64,000 bases of DNA from an uncultured Selenomonadales bacterium. Lineage in GTDB: Bacteria > Bacillota > Negativicutes > Acidaminococcales > Acidaminococcaceae. Below are positions 21,401 to 27,080 of the stretch, in pieces. Under the pieces are notes generated by a model. That model was not told where the DNA came from and searched no databases. It was given only the letters and a program-made list of their open reading frames with translations. Every line of letters starts with the position of its first letter. The first letter of the stretch is position 1. Location: NCBI GenBank assembly GCA_900315925.1, contig ONAV01000001.1, forward strand, positions 1 through 64,000, written 5' to 3'. The position numbers were made by a program, and so were the translations under genes.

Positions 21401-23813
21401 CACGGTAAACGGCGACATCACCATGAAAGCCGGAAAGGACAAATATGAAGGAGGAACGGGTAATGGCAACTTCGTCATCCGCGACGACGGCCAAGTGATC
21501 TCCGGCGGAGGCGTTACCCTTAAAGGCCGCAACGGCGATATCCATATTACGGATGACATCAAAGCCAAAAAAGGTCTTACAGCCAGCATTACCGAGCAGG
21601 GGAACGTTTATTTTGACACAAATGTAAGCGTCACGAATGACGTGAATATTGCAACGGAAAAAGGCGACATTGAAGTGGGGAACAACGTTAACGCGGAAAC
21701 GGGAACGGTAAAACTGCAGGCCGGCGACGGCGATATTAGCATAGGCGCCGATGTAACCGCAGGTAACGATGTGACAATGAATGTCAACAACGGCGACGTA
21801 ACCGTGGGCGTCAATGTAACGGGGGATGATGCGAGCAGCAGTGGTAAAGGCAATGTAGTTGCTAAAAACGGAGATGTTACTATAGATATTTCCGGCAAGG
21901 GCAATGTGGGCATTACCAAATCCGTAGATTCCCAAAAAGGCAGCGTGTCCGTGAAGACGAAAGAGGGGAATATCAACATCGGTTCCGCTAATGTGAAGGA
22001 TGATAAGACGGTCACGGCGAAAGAAAATGTCAACGTGGAAACGGATCTTGGCACAATCTATGTTCTGGGTATGACTTCCACGGAAACCGGCGATATCACA
22101 ATGAAAGCTGGAAAGGACAGCTATCAGGCCGATGAAGGAAGCGGTGAAGACTTGGTTCAGAATGGCAACTTCATCATCAAGGACGACGGCAAAGTGAACT
22201 CCGGCGGAGCCGTTAACCTCAAAGGCCGTAACGGCGATATCCATATTACGGATGACATTGAAGCAAAGAAAGGCATTACGACCAACATCACCGAAAAGGG
22301 AAATGTCTACTTTGACAGAGAGGTGAACGTTAAGGATGATGTGAATATTACCACGGAAGACGGTAACATCGCCATAGGGAAGACCGTTACCTCCACAGAA
22401 GGAAATGTTAATCTGCAGACCGGAACCGGCAGCATCCTGATAGGTGAGGATGTCACAGGCGTGAAGAACGTTACGATTTCCACTAATGCAGGGAATGTCA
22501 TTGTAGGCGACACGGATACGGGAAGAGCTGGCAACGTGCTGTCTAAGACAGGTAATGTGTCCATCCAGACGGGCGAAGGCATCGTCGGGATTGTAAAATC
22601 CGTAAAGGCTCAGGAAGGCAGCATTGACATCCAGGTAGGGACCGGCGGCGTAGCGATCGGCGACAATGGGCCGGGCGTGGAAACGGTAACTGCCTATAAA
22701 AATATTGATGTTGCTGTGGATCTGGGACGGATTGAAATTAACGGCAAGACTTCCACGAAGAAGGGCGATATCTCTATGTCCGCTGCGGAAAGCGAATATG
22801 TGCCGGGCGGCCAGAATATTATCATTGCCCAGAACGGCGAGTTAGACTCCGGACGGGATGCGCGGCTGACGGGCCGCAACGGCGATCTGCATGTGACAGA
22901 TGCGGTGAAGGCTGTGCGGAACCTGAATGCTACAGTTCTTGATGAGGGCGATATTTCGTTAGATCGAGATGTCAACGTAATTGGCAATACGACCGTTACT
23001 ATCAATGGCAAGGGTTCTGTATTTGGACATAACATCGTGTCCGGTGGTACGACCCATGTATCGCTGACTAAGGGCGATCTCTTCCTGAACCTGGCGGAAG
23101 GCAAGGCCGTGGTGCTGCGTATGGAAGACAACACGAAAGCATCCAAAGTCGGGACAGTGCTGGCAGACGCAAGCGGCGGCGCCGGCCCCGATGTGGAACT
23201 GACGGGCAACTACATCCCGATTGGGACGTTAGCGGCCAAGAATGGCAACGCGGTATTTGAAGTTACGGCTATGGGCGCGAACAACCAGAAGCTCATCAGC
23301 GGTGAAATTTCCGTCGGAAGCCTTCGCTCCAGGACTAATACGCATATGCCGACGCTTTGGGCCAACCGCGGCAATATCCATGTAGACGAAGGAGACCTGG
23401 CCATTGACGATGTGCTGGCGGTGGATAAGATCCATCTGGAAAACAAACTGACGGATCTGGCCATCTTCGGACGCACGCCGACCCGGGACGGGGAACAGCT
23501 TTACTACTGGAACAACCTGGAAATGGCAAACAGCAAGACGCGGTCCTTTACGCTTTATGCGAACGGGAAAGTCCGGACGCACCGGGCCGTCCTGATTGAC
23601 GCCGGCAGGTATTACGGCAAGCTCTACGGCGATAACCTCAGCGTGGTGGACATGATGCGCGAACGCCTGACCAACGAGCACGGCCAGTACACCTTTGACC
23701 GTACATGGTACACGAAACCCGGCGAGGTCCTGAAGGAGAAAGTACTCTTTGGCATGGATACGGTAGACGAAGACATTCGGCAGCACAATGCATCCAGCGG
23801 CCAGTTGATGTAA
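3477..23813 (+). CDS. Giant TpsA exoprotein / filamentous adhesin (LktA-like), 6778 aa
   Basis: One uninterrupted 20.3-kb frame. An extended, basic N-terminal signal peptide ends near VGEA-A (about 47). The TPS secretion domain follows (48 to about 290), with GNVYNIDP, INGIVNA and SPNGIAVG at 134-141, a variant of the NPNG motif recognised by TpsB. The body is beta-helix repeat made of G/V/A-rich strands of the type GVGVAV followed by N-x-V/A stretches, as in Fusobacterium leukotoxin LktA-type adhesins. Interruptions include a helical Lys/Tyr/Ala-rich insert (4439-4632), a Trp-rich patch (about 4020-4140), a 43-residue tandem repeat (about 5140-5270) and three 225-residue repeats (about 5937-6520). 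I noticed one cysteine only (5423). The C-terminus (about 6620-6778) is a distinct Tyr/Arg/His-rich domain. It would be secreted by the upstream TpsB and act in adhesion; a toxin role is possible but unproven. A GAAAGAGGT site precedes the ATG. Confidence 0.9.
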   Translation: MTYGYYSNKRGRKQSRSQTKQLELRRILASLTMAAGILASPFSVGEAAIVRKDGVSAPAIEHKGNVYNIDPEGSNGNFAYNRFKDFNLGQSEIANLKFGNAATLANLVSSKVTINGIVNAVKGGAIDGHLIFLSPNGIAVGAKGIINAGSFTGIVPREADFKTLYDADINANADAITLTALQALAYDNKGTIDISGKINTPGDVKLNAGTINVGGTISTRNGIMLGAGIININDGAKIESTKEVDFTKVVNTGSENGLYFATTTGKGGDIVLAAKQSSVVDDTTIVKDQDGQNKIKPIRWSERSTDLSAAVNIGKNVEITSSGAVKLTAESTSTYKDSTPMTLTNTVMKDLILGDDETVLDGLVNKLAGAEALANKYLFVNYSSKKNKSSVNVGASSSITGKSIDIEAKSTVDIKQSVAVSASGKDSENKTVENTSKAPVAAVAISRVYNNADVVIDGNLNLLAEGADGIKIAANADTKVELSATAAGGTNTSAAVGVAVLSGDTKAKVIVNAPTGAQELKADKGKVSIDATTKSDIDVNVNAVGKTSYVVSNVGVTNYDTSADVIIDRFITAGAVDVKAENAISKLKMKVDNTLNDESPTGKETEERDDATDNAAVNAEKNKGDSGKSQDEIQSEHKSIDPTKVINAASVNTTNDEKTKDATGTDGKGGIQDVMDKVKGTNAGGDNAQKTSAFGLGTSVGVFSNKNDANVTIGSNVVISASKVDNVAAADGSVKVAANTLMTASKDDPKSLQLSVKNALANANVEIGAAVLVSDVKNNATLLLDTDGTNAAQITGGAVSLDAEAGMGKYKDGDDEKDSTLAYTVSAEGTSEEEKPSTFALSGSVGVNTLKNSAIVLLGQKSKVKGSAVKLASDATTNASGTYGTTDENSKVGIGATVGIQNIRGNSLVMAGKGTEINGTASLEASANNSTDLKNSVKNAGKGDSVGISGMVALSYGDSNSIVSIDDEAVINAPEVSVKSENSTNVDNSARSNAESTAGSKAFGLGVGIINYDVNSVAMVSDNGSGLPVSSASSTDVEKAAKKIYEDVTLARSVAGDTLAGKLGTKSGDGKGTITTGDLSVSAEASGMLKNDAKANAASKDSTSGDDNSEKWTNWSKQGNSGADEATKNTRDLEQDNVTSQNESAAPSASGAAREAGQAANPDETPTAPADNAAPAAGSEGSAGASIGIEGSVALTFLGGRTDAVLDNVTVKNETKENETVTAADVDSITVSASDSLGAITLGGTKVKNTLKNGAATTVGIGGTFAMNSSNRDVDSLLRKSNLQQAGYISNEASKTGIEVAAGMGLSTGSKVSGAGVVYYNRAKQDVHALMINNTISSDFGLISNEASSTDFQIAGGLAANSGSGEGVNVSVGGAVAISNLENNLVSGISGGTVTGSLLSLDVEAQKSTTQIDGAVAGEKSGYGFNGAFAYGSVKNTTHAYISGVTGNVASAEVNVTAGEGPVIKTADELAKEKQQKLNIINNKITDEQKKGKRTNALNEDAQKDSNENTQTQTNKDTLIGIGIDPTGRDYLDTTGSAGSSLDDDQKSTDEGQAANDAAQDEDELKAMFGGNYSRTITAAMGGGLNSNVGVGAGIAYNYVKNDIAAEVKNSTITAGDLKGEAASDSLIVSVGAGVAIGGKAFNGAGSGSWNDLKNDIKVNFENNKITAINISEQAQSSASIFNIAGEVAGGKGMAMGMTLAYNSLNNTTGTYLKGNDIDLVGEVTGDNNSVTLKTSNTGKALAVAGAANVNISESFAGAVGNVAINRGVSNAESVIDGKTDGTNTTLDGLKKLTVSAQELTKKTTVAGGVSVGGKKVGLGGSVAYTAVGSSKNKERLLAEINHADITTTENGTIEVSTTDSKTETEKSRIITVGAGLGVEWGSNFFNLQGAAAVSDIYKDSLAVLDNTNINATDGYTGKHPSISVTADTKSKINTVGAVGNISITGKVTGTVGIAINRMDQDTKAEMSTDDGKTTEVNAGFTQVRATGDGDIHSVGVGATISVGEFVAAAGSGSHNYIGNDVNAIIKNQNLTANGSVGVVAQSDDRLYNFAGGFNIGANTRAALGTAASTNKITGNTNALVQGGSIVATDTGSIKVSRPKDDKIFSAAKLNVSTTRDDLISSRSGNDENKTGIVVDSSATHTLISQLSSGGVAASSSVGVSLAGTVNINTIEGNTTAKIQDVNLNSAENASDINVNAVDYTNFGSVTGTPAVGVGAAAGVSLGVSANWETYGRTTEAEISSTSADEKKNVYANNLTVDAIAKHGSSGLSFAAAAAGAKIGVASGDNIMRHKNTSTVSAKLDKVNAVFNGTAEIKADHLGNSHTENVAASLAAGMVAVAVGAGVSVMDDTSKVTAEVANSELKAKESTDGKNISVLANNENNWKNLLVTASLGAGIGAGIAANVGIYNTTGETAALVTNSDLAAYDVNVNATDKMTAHGTGGVGGGGVGGVGVAVTLNNINSSVSSHVTGGTVTAAHDINVKAEEERSFDSQVTGAAAGGIGVGVNVAVTSINKGITNAQLSNAKDENNNPTGVNADTQNQIKKHLDSVNAAKGALGTTDDKFTGIFGLKDKSDLKAARDMSVDLSTPDTKKMGVHTSVGGGAKLEASNDVNVTAKDTSDIFAKNIGVTAAGAASINVTDAIIHTNYDTDVTLDQATIAGKNVTINALQTQAAPKDGKQGSDVRVTAVTVGALASVGVGYAGIVNRGATDVNITDSNIKSTENVTVENVTINATDESKHQSQILSVGVAALNVTTTFASVENYSNVGVTLGGTNNISATKAADDKTSATGNITIDAKKANALEAHTQGVGVGGVNVAVNHATIEDGGKDGDRGTGNVTAKITGTTNILGKDENSSAEKFHLGATNDTTAKLSAGNVAVSVLGVSRMRGKGVMAMGADVNVAGGTFNAKTVEFVSLLGNADRERRTLEGNVKGHNISAVAVAPDAVILNTDATGKVNVANSTFGENTNLILSNTSLVDRKAYIYDVTAGAVAVGNTSADIVGNETLKTALTGKTNTTNKLANLQVVAYGENTGKALADAGGGGLVGYVGAHVDNKSTNNVTSTLSGKWDVQGEVYLVAAQKDETRLTAKEGHGGVIGVGGTSVDNTINTTTNATIANDTKITADRVHVGTANSLTTGAYDDKDGNGNTDAQTYTLQDHFGGAISGNRLRSLLDITENGTVTIGENTKITTNKLQEYVATSQNDMTNHASAKGGGAVAVTDTVTENKLTINNTVDVKSGAVLSNEKEASTEDIILAAYDEHKLNSHADATVGGVAGVLVSKNETTMNRKSNVNVAGTIESGSNVGLYAGANEDGVLSNLNVDLKAGVYNYTAIPVSSPTVNYNITADRGAVDVSGTVRSTRDINAIASGGKEEVIKDESKWAWVTGGKTINKSFLSSNAVVAEEALPKTSTVNVTGSLIAGTAAPINVTIGGTVATGLTIEADNNQANLRVKNGITEGTFNYANTLGARYKELNELISSYEGDATKMAAYIAERDRIKKKMKDLKLLETDDDGNITAYNSSLPIYFVEIPDIATSGGNINVTTNEFTGTGKIHANSAPSVKITNASDAYLKLNNIIMGEKGGQIIYNQDHVIHPPAATGNAEINEINVNKFGANFSEIGGRTDDTEAAGLEVLNTRTFSGVNGKTSTIELTDKITEKIDSDTELTAAEKEEYKQAISKGQVKYTAITDVEVNGKISNFYGNVTINNVSGDIRISGGTTARPTGVEGKTVSLIASSGTIAQDYKEGIVNIDGEPERYFEGQANELKKQLGLSETSSASGSKDYVEPQRSFSQTATGYIAGRDVYVSAANINVNGLIQSGYKTYAATVTDEQLTTAKTRPAANAAVVQNRTMYKVNEGGAKWNNTEKIFDYVPQVYWDPSTDKLVVEDIDTAGGKVYLTGMIASTGTGTSSDNKPVPGRILAADGAAEISVINNTALDMNMGNVLNNQRQGIITIADTAKNTWTEYRSVIIADTTNGTETRKWQTRTINGYADYMKAHREDGDPYASIVPTTTDTPTTTPLSYTVKDKQTYSWVNGSTINTTETYEHYERRGFWGLVQTANETQLKEWAKDSKPVSTDDQKKYGLPEGAVISQNSDNIPAGDKLHVDGSTRVLDKKITDRTHDQWSSGFLGWFKHTRDRWKVGTKTIQLYNYTLDASQPITIGLIGSEKGSINIESTNVKGGSINLTGNVANSHNEAPLTVSSLAGGITQFDNTTLKSEIVNLSAKDDIKNIHITSIGAKDAGGKITDNVQLDAVSTGKGDIDITVVGGELGGSLPGNVTIKALKSKGGSDDIKNAELGDVTLNANGNIIQSGSGATVEGRGITLTSKNGGIGTDGQAIEIAGSDLVYSTDRYGAQVNASAKDSIYLTEATAGGDMRVGKIESREGDVNLTVVNGGFIDGLPADDKSGSTDSVDEMVHRWIDAGLIDGEKDGSGNYTYKGAYIEGLEKARDDYKANVEAAYENYKANVATANEVKNVYASADYQNYLNKTGDYADKTDEEILAKLVADEHLKYADYKKYATAAEYLAANNMDWEAQYNTQKAATEAVYASADYKAYVAGTGAYAGMTDAQKAAKLAADGHQAYVTYAKYGSAEAYMQDSATYKYTQFSKYENAGAYLDKDETYKELKTKAENPKFEWTKNMMLYAVSEALVNKASGETTQTKRAANVLGKNVTLTSTQGAVGTVEGTATTITAEELQKDITKMKALMNVDASDVEIKWSGDDKDKTLESFTIKRNLPLGVKASGTLDVQAGGDVSVAGRTDKAGEHSAINVGNINATNNGDVRLYSAKGIYNDLKTDDDNQTNITGRNLLLVGGEEKVSADGDERASIGTSDKPLTVSLTGDLTEARASENVYIKNMKQNDVLRLGAMYAGNTISLNSDKGFLMRDAYNPDKNIAQSYINAGKKLEFVTNTNINGGSIVGDIIDGKDYSIRILNDRAPVDITATDAHIRGVGSLAYGVQNGTLVLGTINTSGEFTATSDGSLAVVGQEEEIDSAGNVVKPAVEGKINSGGNVTLAAADSLTLDGTVKAGNQTSGDAANPRTLTLKAVNGDITQTAKGAITADAVNTFNGKSLLLEKANNQFNSIIVDGIETEPGKAIAGNVRIKDNSDALTVAVKRDVTGDISVENLGALTNSGNLTATGNIELEAKGDLTQAAGTTLDAGKDVNLTSTNGALAANGNIKAQENIELKSEGDLTQAADSTLDAGKDVNLTSTNGALTANGNIKAQENIILKAKGDLTQAAGSTLDARMNVEMTSTNGNLTQAANTEIKAGQNVTQTAQNGALVNDGKIVSLDGGITLTAKGDLTQGAKLRADKDIKVTSENGTLANNNSIISGNGNIVLKAEKDLTQGLKGILAANNREKEVQLTSVNGGITQQATEEESAGIQAKKVTVVSKNSVDLWGVNNYFDAITVQSSVANAPIQGSVSIFDCADNMELSILPVVNGNIKVENRESAGAIHVTSELHANGNGADAKGDITLQSKGNIVTERKLTAANNVIATSTNGAMTIGGDVSASNNITLTSKETMQTTGKLTAVNNVTATSTNGAMTIGGDVTTTTGDIKLQSNGNMQTTGKLTAKQNANSDNPAGNVNLTSTAGNVTVGGDVTTGTTSPELVDSDKDGIPELKGIYNSLTIHAGGAIQETDGVKIDTPVVETYSGKGVSLESAKNTFGIFLADGVDNSKEIDGSVKVATNYYKGEDDSVVTIGLGASVLGDAEFSNLNPNGGLGILVWHPDDKNRNISILGGNGADGNLVLKASQDVGLLGDAYAAHDVVVKSTNGSFYGIGRSITAENDVNVSVADSVYYIGGTGKALSARHDIIFEATNPASKDAGIYIGALPDNINLMDVMNGTASVEEAPTKLWAGNNANFNVNGNGDIDLEGDVIAEAGKVSATVAGKGDITVGNEEGVAETTIMAQKDVTLKTEEGNIKVAKGIQSTEESVSVQTGKGDITVGRDNVVDGKTITAKKDVSVGTDLGTIYIQGETSTVNGDITMKAGKDKYEGGTGNGNFVIRDDGQVISGGGVTLKGRNGDIHITDDIKAKKGLTASITEQGNVYFDTNVSVTNDVNIATEKGDIEVGNNVNAETGTVKLQAGDGDISIGADVTAGNDVTMNVNNGDVTVGVNVTGDDASSSGKGNVVAKNGDVTIDISGKGNVGITKSVDSQKGSVSVKTKEGNINIGSANVKDDKTVTAKENVNVETDLGTIYVLGMTSTETGDITMKAGKDSYQADEGSGEDLVQNGNFIIKDDGKVNSGGAVNLKGRNGDIHITDDIEAKKGITTNITEKGNVYFDREVNVKDDVNITTEDGNIAIGKTVTSTEGNVNLQTGTGSILIGEDVTGVKNVTISTNAGNVIVGDTDTGRAGNVLSKTGNVSIQTGEGIVGIVKSVKAQEGSIDIQVGTGGVAIGDNGPGVETVTAYKNIDVAVDLGRIEINGKTSTKKGDISMSAAESEYVPGGQNIIIAQNGELDSGRDARLTGRNGDLHVTDAVKAVRNLNATVLDEGDISLDRDVNVIGNTTVTINGKGSVFGHNIVSGGTTHVSLTKGDLFLNLAEGKAVVLRMEDNTKASKVGTVLADASGGAGPDVELTGNYIPIGTLAAKNGNAVFEVTAMGANNQKLISGEISVGSLRSRTNTHMPTLWANRGNIHVDEGDLAIDDVLAVDKIHLENKLTDLAIFGRTPTRDGEQLYYWNNLEMANSKTRSFTLYANGKVRTHRAVLIDAGRYYGKLYGDNLSVVDMMRERLTNEHGQYTFDRTWYTKPGEVLKEKVLFGMDTVDEDIRQHNASSGQLM
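16791..17372 (+). repeat. Helical insert with 70-residue internal duplication inside TpsA
   Basis: Residues 4439-4632 of the exoprotein leave the beta-helix pattern and become Lys/Ala/Tyr/Glu-rich and probably helical. The insert contains two copies of a 70-residue unit that starts YASADY: the 18-nt word TACGCTTCGGCGGATTAC occurs at 16893-16910 and again at 17103-17120, exactly 210 nt apart. Copy 2 keeps the later landmarks of copy 1 (AKLVADEH against AKLAADGH; YKKYATAAEYL against YAKYGSAEAYM). Confidence 0.75.
18888..19275 (+). repeat. 129-bp tandem repeat (three copies) inside TpsA
   Basis: The word CTCTTGATGC occurs at 18931, 19060 and 19189, a constant 129-nt spacing (43 residues). Each unit encodes GDLTQAA..TLDA followed by DVNLTSTNGAL and NGNIKAQENI. 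Copies 1 and 2 are nearly identical in DNA, copy 3 drifts, and a looser version continues to about 19500. Confidence 0.85.
21285..23020 (+). repeat. Three long (about 225-residue) repeats near the TpsA C-terminus
   Basis: Units start near residues 5937, 6162 and 6389 of the exoprotein (nucleotides 21285, 21960, 22641). Shared landmarks in order: DLGTIY or DLGRIE, TS T..GDI.M.A, LKGRNGDIHITD or LTGRNGDLHVTD, then GNVYFD or GDISLD followed by V-N-V. Units 1 and 2 are most alike, unit 3 is the most diverged, as expected from stepwise duplication. Confidence 0.75.
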
Positions 23814-23872
23814 TTTCCCAATGGGGAGCGGCTGTACAATGCAAATAATTAAATAAGAAGAAATAAGACTGG

Positions 23873-23909
23873 CAAACGCCCATACCCAAGAACAGGGTAT
23901 GGGCGTTTG
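23873..23909 (+). terminator. Strong hairpin after the TpsA gene
   Basis: A perfect 15-bp stem, CAAACGCCCATACCC (23873-23887) with GGGTATGGGCGTTTG (23895-23909), and a 7-nt loop start 60 nt after the stop. There is no clear U-tract, so it may protect the long mRNA 3' end as well as or instead of terminating. The rest of the gap to 24068 is AT-rich, with a possible -10 TATAAT at 23983-23988 but no convincing -35. Confidence 0.6.
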
Positions 23910-24068
23910 GACATTCCAAAGAGTAATTGACTTTGCCTTTTCATAGTAAAACGCAGGTACACATAAAGAAAACGTTTATGTATATAATTGGCAGGTAATT
24001 GCCAAACGGGTTGTAATATGTTACTATTATTCTGAGATAGAATATGTAAAAATATCAGGAGACATATC

Positions 24069-27041
24069 ATGAAACAAATGCCTTCTGCTTACAATAAAAA
24101 TCGAATACTTTCCTTGTGGCTCTGTCTTACGTTGCTGCTGACAGTGCTGCTGCCGGTGTCGGCCTTTGCCGCTGCGTCCGGGAAAAAGGTCGTCCGGGTG
24201 GGCTGGTTCGAGTCTACGTTTAATATGACAGACCAGAACGGCAGACGGTCCGGTTATGCCTATGAGTATCAGCAGAAGATTGCCGCCTATACAGGGTGGG
24301 AGTACCAGTACGTGACCGCCAGCTGGCCCCAGCTGCTGGAGATGCTGAAACAGGGCGAGATCGACATGTTAAGCGACGTGTCCTATACACAGGAGCGGAC
24401 GCAGTCTATGCTCTATTCTTCCCTGCCTATGGGTGAGGAGGAGTTTTATGCCTATGTAAATTCCCGCAACCACTCCATCAGCATGGACGACTATACGTCT
24501 TTCAACGGGAAAAAGATTGGTGTGGATAAAGGCAGCGTGCAGGCGCAGAAATTTGCCGAGTGGGCAAAGCAATACGGCATCGAAGCGGATGTTGTGGAAC
24601 TGACCAGTGTGCAGCAGGATACGGTGCAAAAGCTGATTTACGGCGAAATTGATGTTTTTATTTCCGCAAATGTGGTAAAAACCGACGATAATATCACGTC
24701 TATCTGTAAAATCGGTTCTTCTCCCATTTATTTTGCCGTCAATAAAAACCGCCCCGATCTGAAAAAGGAACTGGACGCCGCCATGAACCGGATTCAGGAT
24801 GTAAACCGGTATTATAACGAGCTGCTGTTTGAAAAATACGTAAAACGAGGCCGTACCAGTTCGTTCCTGACCTTCGGGGAACGAAAGTGGCTGCGGCGGA
24901 ACGGGATGATCCGGGTAGGCTACCGGGCGGATTACAACCCCTATTGCGCAGAGGATAAAGGGAAGAAGAAACTGACCGGCGCCTTACAGGAATATCTGGA
25001 CGCAGCAACCGGCAGCATAAAAAACGCGAGAGTCTATTTTGAACCGGTGGCCTTTCCTACTATTAACGACGCCCTTACCGCCTTGCGGAAAGAAGAAGTG
25101 GACTGCGTATTTCCGGTCAACATGACCGACTTTGAAGGAGAACGCATCAACGTGATCCTGACGGATCCGCCTATGCATTCGGTTATGCTGGCGATCGTGC
25201 GGGAGGCTGACCAGAAGAAGTTTTCCCTGCGGGGCGTTGTAAATGTGGCCGTAGCCAGAGGGAATCACTATCACGAAAACTTTCTGAGTCAACATTTCCC
25301 CAAATGGAAAAAAACATACTTTAATACTGCTGACGAGTGCCTGCAGGCCGTTGCCGAAGGCAGGGCAGACTGTTACCTGATCAGCATGTACCGGTTCAAC
25401 CGGATCGCCGACCAGTGCGAGAAACTGAAGCTCACATCCCAGTCTACCGGGGAAGAGATGAATCTGTCCTTTGCCCTGCGGCGGGACGAACTGCAGCTGT
25501 ACTCCATCCTGAACAAGACCGTGGGCCTGGTTTCTCCGGAAACTATCTACTCGGCCCTTGCAGCCTATTCCCACGAAGATAAGAAGGTTACCGTAGAGGA
25601 ATTTGTCAAAGACAATCTGGTTGCGGTAATCGCGGTTATTTCTGTGGCCGGCGTTATCTTCCTTGCCCTGCTGCTGAGTAAAGCGAGGGCAGAGAAAAAA
25701 GCCATGGAGAGGCAACAGCTGATTTCCATGGCGGAACGAGACGAACTGACCGGGCTGTACAGCAAAACCTTTTTCCACGAATATGTGAGCCGGCGCCTGC
25801 GTCGTCATCCGGGGCAGAAAATGGATTTTGTGGTCCTGGATATTGAGCAGTTCCTTTCCGTAAATGAGCTGAACGGCCGCGAATTCGCAGACAACGTGCT
25901 GCGGACCCTGGGCGGGGAGATCCGCGAGGCTCTGGACGGGACCCGGGGAATCGCCTGCCGTGTGGAAGGGGACCGTTTTGAAATTTTCTGCGAGCAGCGG
26001 GAAGACTACCAGGTCTTGCTGGACCGGTTCCAGGGTAAGATGAACGAGCTGTCCCAGAAAGCCAATATCCGCCTGCGTATGGGTGTCATGCCCTGGCAGA
26101 AAGGTCTGGATACGGCCATGGGCTTTAACCGGGCCTGGGTGGCCTGCAACATGGTGCGGGGCACTAACCGGCACCTGATGGTATATAACGATGAAATGCG
26201 CTCCCGGGAAACCTATTCCCAGCGCCTGCTGAACGATTTGCGTAAGGCCGTGGAGCGGCGGGAATTCAAGGTATATTACCAGCCTAAATTCAATATCCAG
26301 TGCGACCCGCCCCGGCTGGACAGCGCGGAAGCGCTGGTACGCTGGCAGCATCCGGAACTGGGCCTGATTCCTCCCGGTGATTTTATTCCCTTGTTTGAAC
26401 GGAACGGCCAGATTGAAATTATTGACAAGTATGTGTGGGCGGAAGCGGCCCGGCAGATTGCCGTCTGGAAAGAGAAATACGGTATTACCGTGCCGGTTTC
26501 CGTCAACCTGTCCCGGGTGGATATGTTCGACCCGAAACTGGAAGAGATCCTTGACGGACTGGTGAAGGATAACGGACTGAGCTGTCATTCCCTGAAGCTG
26601 GAAGTGACGGAATCCGCGTATACGGAAAACACGGAAGAACTGCTGGCGGTAATGGCCCGTCTCCGCAACAAGGGCTATGAGATCGAAATGGACGACTTCG
26701 GATCCGGCTATTCGTCCCTGGGCGCCCTGTCCTCCATGCCGGTGGATGTGTTAAAGATGGACCGTTCGTTTGTCATGAATATCGACAACGATGAGAAGGA
26801 TCTGCGGCTGGTGGAACTGATTCTGGACATCGCCCGGAACCTGCGGATGCCGGTCATCGCGGAAGGGGTGGAAACGGAAAGTCAGCTGACGCTGCTGAAA
26901 AACGCGGGCTGCGACTTTGTGCAGGGGTATTGCTTCTCCCGTCCGCTGCCGCCGGAAGAGTTTGAAGTGTTCATTGTCCGGGATACGGGAAGTCATGAAG
27001 AAAACCACAAGCCGGTGCGTCCGGTACCGGTAACACAGTAA
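24069..27041 (+). CDS. Dual solute-binding sensor with degenerate GGDEF and intact EAL
   Basis: 990 residues. A signal peptide or N-terminal anchor (LWLCLTLLLTVLLPVSAFA) leads into two SBP_bac_3 domains in tandem (about 38-265 and 275-500), a transmembrane helix (about 517-540), a GGDEF fold (about 556-715) and an EAL domain (about 730-975). The cyclase signature is replaced by VEGDRF (about 630), so cyclic di-GMP synthesis is unlikely. The phosphodiesterase residues are all visible: EALVRW, SVNLSR, EVTES, DDFGSGYSS, LKMD, AEGVE and QGY. Expected role: an inner-membrane protein that binds an amino-acid-like ligand in the periplasm and degrades cyclic di-GMP in the cytoplasm. A paralogue lies at 33447. 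The start is supported by CAGGAGA at 24056-24062. Confidence 0.92.
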   Translation: MKQMPSAYNKNRILSLWLCLTLLLTVLLPVSAFAAASGKKVVRVGWFESTFNMTDQNGRRSGYAYEYQQKIAAYTGWEYQYVTASWPQLLEMLKQGEIDMLSDVSYTQERTQSMLYSSLPMGEEEFYAYVNSRNHSISMDDYTSFNGKKIGVDKGSVQAQKFAEWAKQYGIEADVVELTSVQQDTVQKLIYGEIDVFISANVVKTDDNITSICKIGSSPIYFAVNKNRPDLKKELDAAMNRIQDVNRYYNELLFEKYVKRGRTSSFLTFGERKWLRRNGMIRVGYRADYNPYCAEDKGKKKLTGALQEYLDAATGSIKNARVYFEPVAFPTINDALTALRKEEVDCVFPVNMTDFEGERINVILTDPPMHSVMLAIVREADQKKFSLRGVVNVAVARGNHYHENFLSQHFPKWKKTYFNTADECLQAVAEGRADCYLISMYRFNRIADQCEKLKLTSQSTGEEMNLSFALRRDELQLYSILNKTVGLVSPETIYSALAAYSHEDKKVTVEEFVKDNLVAVIAVISVAGVIFLALLLSKARAEKKAMERQQLISMAERDELTGLYSKTFFHEYVSRRLRRHPGQKMDFVVLDIEQFLSVNELNGREFADNVLRTLGGEIREALDGTRGIACRVEGDRFEIFCEQREDYQVLLDRFQGKMNELSQKANIRLRMGVMPWQKGLDTAMGFNRAWVACNMVRGTNRHLMVYNDEMRSRETYSQRLLNDLRKAVERREFKVYYQPKFNIQCDPPRLDSAEALVRWQHPELGLIPPGDFIPLFERNGQIEIIDKYVWAEAARQIAVWKEKYGITVPVSVNLSRVDMFDPKLEEILDGLVKDNGLSCHSLKLEVTESAYTENTEELLAVMARLRNKGYEIEMDDFGSGYSSLGALSSMPVDVLKMDRSFVMNIDNDEKDLRLVELILDIARNLRMPVIAEGVETESQLTLLKNAGCDFVQGYCFSRPLPPEEFEVFIVRDTGSHEENHKPVRPVPVTQ

Positions 27042-27080
27042 AAATAAAAAGCAGCATCGGAAACTGCAAAGCAAAACATA

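Noticed and set aside
20838-22244. Long minus-strand open frame (468 codons) opposite the exoprotein repeats
   Set aside because: It mirrors the repeated coding sequence; no start signal or domain.
24984-26588. Minus-strand frame of 534 codons opposite the first sensor-EAL gene
   Set aside because: A matching frame lies opposite the paralogue at 33447 (34788-36389), which shows it is a by-product of codon usage.
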